Part shown: piece by piece, positions 52,828 through 60,761 of the stretch
How the letters are laid out: every line of letters starts with the position of its first letter
Position numbering within the stretch: position 1 is the stretch's first letter
Assembly (NCBI GenBank): GCA_947442255.1
Contig: CANEVO010000002.1
Location: forward strand, 62,001-126,000
Reading direction: 5' to 3'
DNA: 64,000 nucleotides
Source of the DNA: Opitutia bacterium
GTDB lineage: Bacteria > Verrucomicrobiota > Verrucomicrobiae > Opitutales > Opitutaceae
Made by a program: the position numbers and the translations under genes
Notes under the pieces: model-generated
The model's input: the letters and a program-made list of their open reading frames with translations, nothing else
Told to the model about the DNA's origin: nothing
Databases searched by the model: none

Positions 52828-53814
52828 ATGAAACGCCTCTTTCCTCTCTTCCTTTCCGCCGCGGTTTACGCCAGCGCTCAGGAGCACAAGCACCCGCACG
52901 ACGATGCGCCCGGCACGCAGGCCGCGACCGCCCAGAGCGGTCCCGTGCGACTCACCAAGATGATGGTGGACAATCTCGGGCTGGAAACGGCTGAGGTTGA
53001 ACTTAAACCGATGGAGAAGACCTTTCCGGCGCTCGCCTCCGTCGACCCCGAGCCCGGCAAGGTTGCGGCCATCGCGTCCCGCGTCGCGGGCCGTGTGACC
53101 AAGCTCACGGTCCATGATGGCCAGCAGGTGAAGGCGGGCGAAGTTCTCCTGGAAGTCGAATCCCGCGTCGTGGCCGATCCGCCCCCTCGGGTCACGTTCA
53201 AGGCCCCGATGGATGGCGTGATACTCGAGACGAACGTCGTGCTCGGCGGCACGGTCGAGCCGGACAAAAACCTCATCACGATCATCGATCTTTCCGAGGT
53301 CGACGTGGTCGCGCAGGTGTTCGAGGCGCAGATTGGCGCAGTGAAGATCGGGCAGACGGTGCGCATCAAGGCACTCGCATTTCCCGATCTCACGTTCACG
53401 GGCAAGGTGAAGACGACCGCGGCGAGCCTGAGCCGCGACAGTGGAACGCTGCGCGTGTTCGTGCACACGGAGAACCCCGAGGGCAAACTGCTTCCCGGCA
53501 TGCGCGCGCAGCTCGCGTTCGTCACCGAAGAAACCGAGGCCGCGGTCGTCGTGCCGCGCGCCGCAGTGCTCGGCGAGGCTGGGGATCTCTTTGTTTACCG
53601 GCAGATCATGACCGCGCCGTTTGCGTATGAGCGCACACCCGTCGTCGTCGGGATGCGCGACGACCGGTTCATCGAGATCATCGAGGGCGTATTGCCCGGC
53701 GACCGCGTCGTCACGCGCGGAAACTATCAACTCCAATATGTTAGCGGTGGCGGTGGCGCACAGAAGATCGAGGACGATCACGGTCACTCGCACGGGGCGG
53801 ACAGAAAGCACTGA
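52828..53814 (+). CDS. CzcB/CusB-like RND periplasmic adaptor
   Basis: 328 residues, a membrane-fusion protein linking the inner-membrane pump to the CzcC-like channel. A signal peptide is followed by a His-rich start (QEHKHPHDDAPGT). The lipoyl/barrel-sandwich halves read KVAAIASRVAGRVTKLTVHD and VTFKAPMDGVILETNVVLGG, with a beta-barrel segment LSEVDVVAQVFEAQIGAVKI. The end is His-rich again (DDHGHSHGADRKH). The two His clusters point to a metal substrate. It is flanked by CzcC and CzcA in the usual order. Confidence 0.9.
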   Translation: MKRLFPLFLSAAVYASAQEHKHPHDDAPGTQAATAQSGPVRLTKMMVDNLGLETAEVELKPMEKTFPALASVDPEPGKVAAIASRVAGRVTKLTVHDGQQVKAGEVLLEVESRVVADPPPRVTFKAPMDGVILETNVVLGGTVEPDKNLITIIDLSEVDVVAQVFEAQIGAVKIGQTVRIKALAFPDLTFTGKVKTTAASLSRDSGTLRVFVHTENPEGKLLPGMRAQLAFVTEETEAAVVVPRAAVLGEAGDLFVYRQIMTAPFAYERTPVVVGMRDDRFIEIIEGVLPGDRVVTRGNYQLQYVSGGGGAQKIEDDHGHSHGADRKH

Positions 53815-53823
53815 GGACCAACC

Positions 53824-56800
53824 ATGCTCACCCGACTCATAGCCTTCTCGCTCCGCAACCGGCTCTTCGTCGTCGCCGCTGCCGCGCTGGTGCTCGTTTA
53901 CGGCGGCTTCATCGCGCTGCGGTTGCCGGTCGATGTGTTTCCCGACCTCAACCGCCCGACCGTCACGCTGATGACCGAGGCCCCCGGTCTCGCGCCGGAG
54001 GAAGTCGAAACGCTCGTATCTTTGCCGCTCGAAACGGCGCTTAACGGTGCGCCCGGTGTCGTCCGCGTGCGTGCGACGTGCAGCGTCGGCCTGTCGATCG
54101 TTTATGTGGAGTTCGACTGGGGCCAGGACATCTATCGAGCGCGACAGCTCGTGCAGGAACGAATCGCGCTCGCCGAAGCCAAGCTCCCGGCGGGCACGGA
54201 AGTTCACATGGGACCGATCTCCTCGATCATGGGCGAGATTCTGCTCATCGGGCTTTCCTCCGCGGACGGGAAAACCGCGCCGATGGATCTGCGCACGGTC
54301 GCCGACTGGCAGCTCAGTCCCCGTCTGCTAACGATTCCAGGAATCTCGCAGGTTATCGTGATCGGCGGCGGTCGCAAACAAGTGCAGGTGCGCGCTGTGC
54401 CCGAACGCATGGCGGTGCACGGCGTCACGTTTGACGAGGTCAACGCTGCGGCTGAGCGCGCCCAAGGCAGCACCGGCGGCGGTTTCATCGCGAGCGGCGC
54501 GCGCGAAGTGCTGGTGCGCAATCTCGGTCGCACGTCCGACCCGCAGGAAATCGGTGCCACCGTGGTGAAGTATCGCGCGAACCTGCCGATCTTCCTGCGC
54601 GATGTCGCGGGCGTACAGTTCGGCATCCAGCCGATGCGGGGGAACGCCGGTGTCGCCGGCCGGCCGGCGGTCATCCTCGGGGTGCAGAAGCAGCCGGGCG
54701 CGGATACGACCGTCCTGACGCGCCGCGTCGAAGCGGCGCTCGCGGAAATCCGGCCGTCGCTGCCGGCTGACGCGCGCATCGATGTTCTATTCCGTCAGGC
54801 CACGTTCATTCAGAACGCCATTGCGAACGTGCAGGAGGCGATTCGCGACGGCGCGATCATGGTCGTCATCGTTCTCTTTCTCTTCCTCCTGAATTTCCGG
54901 ACGACGCTCATCACGCTGACCGCGATTCCGCTGAGCTTCGCGGTCGCGGCGCTGGTTTTTCACTGGTTCAAGATTTCGATCAACACGATGACGCTCGGCG
55001 GCCTCGCGGTCGCGGTCGGCATGGTGGTCGATGACGCCATCGTGGACGTGGAGAACGTCTACCGGCGTTTGCGCGAGAACTTTCACGCGCCGAATCCACG
55101 GCCGGTGCTGCGGGTGATCGCGGACGCGTCGGGCGAAGTGCGAAACTCGATCCTGTTCGCGACGCTCGTGATCGTGCTGGTGTTCATGCCGCTCTTCGCG
55201 CTGAGCGGAATCGAAGGCCGGCTCTTCGCGCCAATCGGTATTGCGACCATCGTGGCGATGCTCGCCTCGTTCGTCGTTTCGCTGACGGTCATTCCCGTCC
55301 TCTGTTCGTATCTCCTCCCGCGCATGAAGCGGATGAAGGAAGAACGCGACGGCTGGCTCGTGCGGGTGCTCAAGCGCGGCGACGAGAAGTTCATACTCGG
55401 TCCAGCCCTGCGGCATCCGTGGGCGGTCATCGTCGTCGCGCTGCTGCTGGTCGGCGGCAGCGTCGCGCTGTATCCAATGATGGGGCGCGCCTTTCTGCCC
55501 GAATTCAACGAGGGCACCGCGACGATCACGCTCGCGATGGCGCCGGGCACGTCGCTCGAGGAAAGCGATCGCATGGGTCGCGTCGCAGAAAAAATCCTCC
55601 TCACCATTCCGGAGATCAAGCTGACGGGCCGTCGCACCGGGCGCGCCGAACTCGACGAGCACGCCGAGGGCGTGCATCGCTCCGAGCTCGACGTCGATCT
55701 CGCCGCGAGTGCGCGCAGTCGCGCGGAGATTCTTCATGACATCCGCGAGAAACTCGCGGAAATTCCCGGCATGGTGGTCAGTGTTGGCCAACCGATTTCT
55801 CATCGGCTGGACCATATGCTCTCGGGGGTGCAGGCCGCGATTGCCGTGAAAATCTACGGCCCCGATCTCGCGACGCTCCGTCGCCACGCCGCGCAGGTCG
55901 AGGCCGTCATGCGGGGCGTTCCGGGCGTCGTCGATTTGCAGGTGGAGAAACAGGTGCTGATCCCCCAGGTGAAGATTCAGGTGAACCGCGAGCACGCGGC
56001 GCTCTACGGTCTCCAGCCCGGCGAACTAGCGATGCGACTTGAAGCCGGACTCAACGGCCGCGTGGTTGGTCAGGTGCTTGAGGGCACGCGCACCCTCGAT
56101 CTTGTGGTGCGTTTTTCCGATGCGGCGCGCGCCGACCCGGATCGGCTGCGCGAACTGCTCGTCGACACGCCGTCCGGCGGTCGCGTGCCTCTTTCCATGA
56201 TCGCGGAGGTGCTCGAAAGCCAGGGGCCGAACGCCATCAGTCGCGAAGACGCCATGCGCCGCATCGTGATTTCCGCGAACACGGCCGAGCGCGATCTCGT
56301 TTCTATCGTCGCGCAAATTCAGCGCGAGCTGCCGGCGAAAGTTCCAATGGGGAGCGGCTACTTCGTCAGCTACGAAGGACAATTCCAGAGCCAGCGGCAG
56401 GCGTCGCGGCTCATCACGATCCTCTCCGGGCTCACGTTGGTCGTGGTGTTCCTGCTCCTCTATGCGCACTTCCATTCCGGGATCATCGTCGCACAGGTGC
56501 TCATCAACGGTCCGCTCGCGTTCGTCGGTGCGCTCGTCCTGACCTATCTTCTTATCGGCACCGTAACCGTGGCGACGCTTGTCGGCATGATCACGCTGGC
56601 TGGCATTGCCACGCGCAACACGATCATGATGATCTCGCACTACCTCCATCTGATGGAGGTGGAGGGCGAGACCTTCAGCGAGAAGATGATCATCCGCGGT
56701 TCGTTGGAACGGCTCGTACCCGTCACGATGACGGCGCTCACGGCCGGGCTCGCGCTCATTCCGCTCGTGCTCTCCGCACACGAACCCGGGAAGGAAATTC

Positions 56801-57006
56801 TGTATCCGGTCGCCGTGGTGATTCTCGGCGGTCTGGTCAGCTCCACGCTGCTCGACATGGCGGTGACCCCCGCTGTGTTTTTCAAGTTCGGCCGCCGGGC
56901 GGCGGAACGCGCGCTCGAAAATGCGCGCCGCGATCCGCTCGGAGAGGCACCAGCTCCCGCCTTTGTTCAACCCGCAACCCAAACCACTCGATCACAGCTC
57001 CCATGA
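53824..57006 (+). CDS. CzcA/CusA-like heavy-metal RND efflux pump
   Basis: 1060 residues, a 12-TM RND pump with two large periplasmic loops. LRLPVDVFPDLNRPTVTLMT starts the first loop; the fourth helix region reads MTLGGLAVAVGMVVDDAIVD then VENVYRRL, where the acidic residues carry protons. This motif (VVDDAIVDVEN) differs from CusA (copper) and from CzcA (DFG..DGAV), so the metal cannot be fixed; the family is the HME-RND. The stop overlaps the next start (ATGA), so a fourth protein is coupled. Driven by the proton gradient. Confidence 0.9.
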   Translation: MLTRLIAFSLRNRLFVVAAAALVLVYGGFIALRLPVDVFPDLNRPTVTLMTEAPGLAPEEVETLVSLPLETALNGAPGVVRVRATCSVGLSIVYVEFDWGQDIYRARQLVQERIALAEAKLPAGTEVHMGPISSIMGEILLIGLSSADGKTAPMDLRTVADWQLSPRLLTIPGISQVIVIGGGRKQVQVRAVPERMAVHGVTFDEVNAAAERAQGSTGGGFIASGAREVLVRNLGRTSDPQEIGATVVKYRANLPIFLRDVAGVQFGIQPMRGNAGVAGRPAVILGVQKQPGADTTVLTRRVEAALAEIRPSLPADARIDVLFRQATFIQNAIANVQEAIRDGAIMVVIVLFLFLLNFRTTLITLTAIPLSFAVAALVFHWFKISINTMTLGGLAVAVGMVVDDAIVDVENVYRRLRENFHAPNPRPVLRVIADASGEVRNSILFATLVIVLVFMPLFALSGIEGRLFAPIGIATIVAMLASFVVSLTVIPVLCSYLLPRMKRMKEERDGWLVRVLKRGDEKFILGPALRHPWAVIVVALLLVGGSVALYPMMGRAFLPEFNEGTATITLAMAPGTSLEESDRMGRVAEKILLTIPEIKLTGRRTGRAELDEHAEGVHRSELDVDLAASARSRAEILHDIREKLAEIPGMVVSVGQPISHRLDHMLSGVQAAIAVKIYGPDLATLRRHAAQVEAVMRGVPGVVDLQVEKQVLIPQVKIQVNREHAALYGLQPGELAMRLEAGLNGRVVGQVLEGTRTLDLVVRFSDAARADPDRLRELLVDTPSGGRVPLSMIAEVLESQGPNAISREDAMRRIVISANTAERDLVSIVAQIQRELPAKVPMGSGYFVSYEGQFQSQRQASRLITILSGLTLVVVFLLLYAHFHSGIIVAQVLINGPLAFVGALVLTYLLIGTVTVATLVGMITLAGIATRNTIMMISHYLHLMEVEGETFSEKMIIRGSLERLVPVTMTALTAGLALIPLVLSAHEPGKEILYPVAVVILGGLVSSTLLDMAVTPAVFFKFGRRAAERALENARRDPLGEAPAPAFVQPATQTTRSQLP

Positions 57007-57533
57007 AAATCCATCGCATGCTCGCCCCGTTGTTCGCATTCACCGCCGCCTCTCTCGCGTTGAGCATGCAAGCGGCCGAGGAAAGGAAAGCCAAGGTTCC
57101 GGAGTGGGCGGAACTCTTCGGCGGCGCTTCGCTGCCGGTCGTCTGGCAAAGTGCTTCCACCGCCAGCGAGAAGATCGACGCGGCGCTCGCCGGGAAACAG
57201 CTCGATGGTGTCGCCGGCTGGGCGGAAACCATCCACCTCGCTTCGCACGCGCTGGAGGACCAGGTGAAGGTGGACGACACCGAGCGCGCCAGGCGACTCA
57301 AGGCTGCGTTCGAGCAGGCCGCGAAAATCGCGGACGACGTCATCAACGCCGCGAAGCACAACGAAGCGGACAAGGCCGCGGACGCGCAGCGCCGCCTCAA
57401 GTCCGCGCTCGCACTCGCGAAGTCGCGTATGCCGAAGGAAATCCTCGATGCGCCGAAGCAGGAAGTGCGTTTTGCGAAACCCGCTGGACACGCGCCCGAC
57501 GAGAAAGGCGACCATGTTCAAAAGAAGAAATAG
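57003..57533 (+). CDS. small exported protein coupled to the efflux pump, unknown function
   Basis: 176 residues, not recognised as a named family. A signal peptide (LFAFTAASLALSMQAAEERK) is followed by an Ala/Lys-rich helical part (IHLASHALEDQVKVDDTERA, RLKAAFEQAAKIADDVINAA) and a charged, Lys-rich end (DEKGDHVQKKK). Its start overlaps the pump stop by 4 bases. It may be a periplasmic metal chaperone or regulator of the pump. There is no His or Cys cluster to bind metal. Confidence 0.6.
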   Translation: MKIHRMLAPLFAFTAASLALSMQAAEERKAKVPEWAELFGGASLPVVWQSASTASEKIDAALAGKQLDGVAGWAETIHLASHALEDQVKVDDTERARRLKAAFEQAAKIADDVINAAKHNEADKAADAQRRLKSALALAKSRMPKEILDAPKQEVRFAKPAGHAPDEKGDHVQKKK

Positions 57534-57764
57534 CCTCGCGCGACATCTTGAATTTGGTGTGCTCTTGGGTGTGGCGGCCGGAATGTTCACGGGCGGTGCT
57601 TACATGCCCCGCCGCGCCACGTCTTTTCGGCCACCAGCGCGAACGGGAACGAAACGCATGAAACGCAAATTCCGCTGGCAACTGCCTTTGCGCTGGCGTC
57701 TGCCACTTGCCGCTTTGACCGATCAATTTCGCCCCTCTGGGAAACCCTGCACAACTACCACGGT

Positions 57765-58113
57765 TCATCTCTCCATCCGTCCAGTGCAGCCAGGTGGGCA
57801 ATATCCGCCTTCGTTCAGCCCGCTTATTTGTCCGTGATCGGTGACGGCGATGCGATAGAGCCACGTGGAGAATTTGCTGCGATTTTCGAAACCGCCGAGA
57901 TGCGTCACCGCCTTGAGCAGGATTTCCTGCGTGGCATCTTCCGCCACTTCCCGCCGCCAGACCATCCGGAGCGTAAGATTGAAGATTCACGGCTGGTGGT
58001 GACGGAGCAAAGTATCGAGCGACGGGAGATTGTCGGCCTTCGCCGCGGCGACGAGTTCGGCGTCGGGGACATCGAGGGCGACCAGAGGATCGCGAGCGGC
58101 GGCATCGCGTCAC
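57765..58113 (-). pseudogene. ECF sigma factor (region 2) with an internal stop and no region 4
   Basis: One minus-strand frame reads LVALDVPDAELVAAAKADNL then PSLDTLLRHHQP, a TGA at 57987-57989, and then IFNLTLRMVWRREVAEDATQ and EILLKAVTHLGGFENRSKFS with TWLYRIAV. This is sigma-70 region 2 (AEDATQEILLKA is the core-binding helix). Most homologues would have a sense codon (likely W or a similar residue) where the TGA is. After RIAV the sequence becomes unrelated (TDHGQISGLNEGG) and region 4 is missing. So the gene carries a nonsense codon plus a 3' truncation. The 5' boundary is approximate. Confidence 0.75.
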
Positions 58114-58192
58114 GGGTTAGGGGATGAAGGTGTGGGCGGCAAGCCATCGGCCGGCCCCAACTCACGGGTTGGCCGGCGCGGCGCCGGGGAAA

Positions 58193-58570
58193 CTACTCCG
58201 GGTGCAGATCGCCCTGGCGGCCCAGATAGACGACGCGCTTGCCGCGCAGGAACGCGGAGTAGCTTTGCACCCCGGGCCTCCATCGCGCGGCGGGTGAAGT
58301 CGCGGTATTTCTGGCCGTGGCGCTGGCTGCCGAGGAGGTTCGCCTTCAGCCGGTCCGGCGCGAATTCCGGCGCCACCGGGGGCATCCCTCGTAGGCGAGC
58401 GGCGTCCCCGCCACGGAGCCGTCGGCGCCATAGAAGGTTTGGCGCAGACCGACAAAAGCGACGTGATAGTATTCGACGCCGGCGCGGAGCAGGGCCCCAA
58501 CGACCTCTGGAAAGGCGACCGTGCCCGCGAGCACATGGAGAGCAGTTTCGTGAAGGATTTTTGTGTCCAT
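58193..58570 (-). pseudogene. DUF1398-family gene with two frameshifts
   Basis: From ATG 58570 the frame gives MDTKILHETALHVLAGTVAF and YYHVAFVGLRQTFYGADGSV then LAYEG. Near 58385 the family sequence moves to another frame (PPVAPEFAPDRLKANLLGSQ, RDFTRRAMEARG), and near 58273 to a third (VQSYSAFLRGKRVVYLGRQG, DLHPE, TAG). Pieced together it is a complete DUF1398 protein (once called phage envelope-like) of about 125 residues. The first shift lacks a base and the second has an extra one, so the reading is restored only by reverting both. Function of the family is unknown. Confidence 0.7.
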
Positions 58571-58698
58571 ACGCGGGGTTGGACAGTTCCGCTGCCCCTG
58601 CTGTGACAGAATTTCGCCAGGATGCGCGGCAAGCGCAGCTGAACCCTGCGGCGGGCGCTTACCCTGGGGCGGAGGAGGAGCGTGCCCGTTTCCGCCGC

Positions 58699-59160
58699 TT
58701 ACTTCTTCTTGTACACGGTCGCTGGGTCGAAAACCCGCGGCGTCGCGAACTGCAGCTTCAGCGAGGCCGGGTCCCCGGCGTTCGCCCCGGGGACCAGTTT
58801 GCGGTAGAAGCACGAGCGGTAGCCGTTGTGGCATGACGCGCCGCCGACGTTTTCGACCTTCAACTGGATGACATCCTGATCGCAGTCGACGAGCAGCGCC
58901 TTCACGAGCTGGGCGTTGCCCGACTCCTCGCCCTTGATCCAAAGTTTGTTGCGCGATCGGCTCCAGTAGGTGGCCTTGCCGCTCTGGAGGGTGTGCGCGA
59001 GCGCCTCGGCATTCATAAACGCAAACATTAGGACTTCGTTCGTGACGTGGTCGGTCGTGATGCAGGGAATAAGGCCGTCCGCGCCGAATTTGGGCTGGAG
59101 CGTGGTGCCGAGTTCGATTTCGGCGGTGGTGGTTCGGGCGGGAAAAACGAAGGAGGACAT
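58699..59160 (-). CDS. hisI: phosphoribosyl-AMP cyclohydrolase
   Basis: 153 residues, the third step of histidine synthesis (opening of the adenine ring of PR-AMP). LIPCITTDHVTNEVLMFAFM and ALAHTLQSGKATYWSRSRNK hold the family signature; DCDQDVIQLKVENVGGASCH carries the zinc and magnesium ligands (DxDxD-like DCDQD and the Cys); GYRSCFYRKL adds another Cys. It is a stand-alone HisI without the HisE domain. Its length is normal with a slightly longer C-terminus. Other his genes are not in this window. Confidence 0.93.
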   Translation of the reverse strand: MSSFVFPARTTTAEIELGTTLQPKFGADGLIPCITTDHVTNEVLMFAFMNAEALAHTLQSGKATYWSRSRNKLWIKGEESGNAQLVKALLVDCDQDVIQLKVENVGGASCHNGYRSCFYRKLVPGANAGDPASLKLQFATPRVFDPATVYKKK

Positions 59161-59217
59161 GGCGGAAATGGGAAAAGGGCGAAGGTGGTGCCGGGGGCGA
59201 CCGCCGGCGCGGCGCGA

Positions 59218-59517
59218 TCAGGCGGCGGCGAGTTTTCGCAGGTAGTCGAAGCTGTAAAGTCCCGTGGTGTGCCCGTCGCTGAAATCGAAGCGCAGCGCGT
59301 AATTGCCCACGCGGTCCCAGCCGGTGACCTGAACCCCGGGAAACTGCTTGGGGCCGTCGCCGCCGTAGACGGTGCCGAAGATGTCCTGCTCGCCGCGATT
59401 CGAGGCGCTCGGCGAGGCGGCGCGAAGGCGTTCGAACCCCAGATAGGATTCCGTGCCGTCATCCCAGACGATGGCGACTTCGTTTCCGACGAGCTGAACG
59501 TTGACCGGCGCGTGCAT
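59218..59517 (-). CDS. DUF971 (GBBH-like N-terminal) protein
   Basis: 99 residues, the whole of the small domain seen at the N-terminus of gamma-butyrobetaine hydroxylase. VAIVWDDGTESYLGFERLRA and GNYALRFDFSDGHTTGLYSF match DUF971; FDYLRKLA ends the fold. In many bacteria this domain stands alone beside iron-sulfur cluster carrier genes, but no such neighbour is here. It lies 57 bases upstream of hisI on the same strand. Confidence 0.88.
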   Translation of the reverse strand: MHAPVNVQLVGNEVAIVWDDGTESYLGFERLRAASPSASNRGEQDIFGTVYGGDGPKQFPGVQVTGWDRVGNYALRFDFSDGHTTGLYSFDYLRKLAAA

Positions 59518-59712
59518 GTGAAGGTGCGAAAGGTCAGCTAGGATTCATCCCCGGCGAATGAACAGCAAATTTCTCCGGGCGCTCTGTTGCCGGCGCGTGA
59601 GGTTGCCTCACGTTGCCGGGCCATGAAACCTGCGCCGTCCGCCCCTGCGGTGATCCCCCGGAATCTAGGCCACGTGCGATGTTAGTCGGCGGCCCTAAAA
59701 GGAGCTCGGGCC

Positions 59713-60155
59713 GTGAAAGGCAAAAGACACGCGACGGAACAGAAGGTCCGGATCTTGCGGGAGGCCGATGGCGGCAAGAGCGTCGCGGAAGTGAGCAAGG
59801 GCATAATATCTCCGAGGTCACATTCCATCGTTGGAAACGGCTATTCGGACAACTCGACGTCAACGAGGTCAAACGGATGAAGGAGCTGGAGCGGGAGAAC
59901 GCGGAGCTGAAGAAGATGCTCGCGGACTCGCTGCTGAGGAACCGCGTGTTGGAGGCGGTGAACGCAAAAAATGCTGAGCCCGGAGCACAAGCGACGGATG
60001 GCCGCCTTCATCGTTGAAGTCGGCCTGTGCTCCGGGGGGACCGCTTGCCGGGGCCTAGGACTAGCGCGCTCGACCTTCCAGTATCGGAGGCGGCCGCCCG
60101 ACGGCAGCGCGAACGCGACTAGTGCAGCGGCCGGCACGAACTGTCGCGGAAGTAT
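59713..60155 (+). pseudogene. IS3-family insertion sequence remnant (orfA/orfB pieces)
   Basis: From a GTG at 59713 there is VKGKRHATEQKVRILREADG and GKSVAEVSK, the HTH start of an IS3-type OrfA. A frameshift near 59800 leads to HNISEVTFHRWKRLFGQLDV, then NEVKRMKELERENAELKKML (the leucine zipper) and LLRNRVLEAVNAKN. OrfB starts as MLSPEHKRRMAAFIVEVGLC and ARSTFQYRRRPPD before a second break; ELSRKYAALL near 60140 is a last trace. The element is cut at about 60155 inside a metallo-beta-lactamase-fold gene. No clear terminal inverted repeats were seen. Confidence 0.72.
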
Positions 60156-60538
60156 GCCGCGCTGCTCGATGTTTCCCCGCGTCTTCTCGGAGGAAATGAT
60201 CTCGAGGCCCGCCGGCCAGGCCGCGGGATAATTCTGCCCGCCCTGCGTGTGGTCCCAGTGAAAGTGCGTGTTCACGACAAATTCACCGGCTTGTCGCTGA
60301 TCGTCTTGATTTGCTCCATCACCGCGCGCGCCGCGGAAGGCTTGGAGTGCGTGTCGACCACCAGGACGGAGTCGTCGAGCACGACGATCAGCGCGTTGCA
60401 GTTGATCTTGTACATCTGCGTGGTGATGGCGGCGTAAACGCCGTCGGCCATTTTCGTCAGGGTGAAGAGCGGCGTTTCGGCCGCGGTCAGGGTTGCGGCG
60501 GCCGCGACGAACAGGAGGAGGGAGGCCAGGCGTTTCAT
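60156..60538 (-). pseudogene. metallo-beta-lactamase-fold hydrolase, frameshifted and cut by IS3
   Basis: From ATG 60538 there is a signal peptide (RLASLLLFVAAAATLTAAET) and TKMADGVYAAITTQMYKINC then ALIVVLDDSVLVVDTHSKPS. After QIKTISDKPV the frame breaks near 60275; in another frame it goes on as FVVNTHFHWDHTQGGQNYPA with the HxHxDH zinc motif, then GLEIISSEKTRGNIEQR. The rest is missing, replaced by the IS3 remnant. So it is a broken exported MBL-fold enzyme. The frameshift could be one missing base. Confidence 0.75.
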
Positions 60539-60673
60539 GGGTGCGATTTTGTTGGCCTGCGGTGAGGGTGGGGTGAAGCCGGCGTGCGCATTGCCGGTTA
60601 AAACCGCCCCGGCCGCCAGCCAATGGCGCCCGGGATTTTTTGGAGTCGGCGGAGATTCGCCTTCCTGTTTTGA

Positions 60674-60690
60674 GTGAATCAAATTTATTC
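60674..60690. promoter_or_regulatory. AT-rich near-palindrome upstream of amtB
   Basis: TGAATCAAATTTATTCA is a near-palindrome (14 of 17 positions symmetric) 71 bases before the amtB start. It could be an operator for a nitrogen regulator or merely AT-rich promoter DNA. No -24/-12 sigma-54 promoter was found. Confidence 0.25.
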
Positions 60691-60761
60691 AGCGCGTCCG
60701 CTTAACTCAATACCTTCATTCTTCCGGCTGTCTTCCTTCGGCCGGGGCGACCCCCAATCCC

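Noticed and set aside
57514..57837. A 107-residue frame overlapping the end of the efflux operon, with a hydrophobic stretch near its start
   Set aside because: After about 35 residues it becomes Pro/Thr/Arg-rich and overlaps the sigma-factor remnant; no family resemblance.
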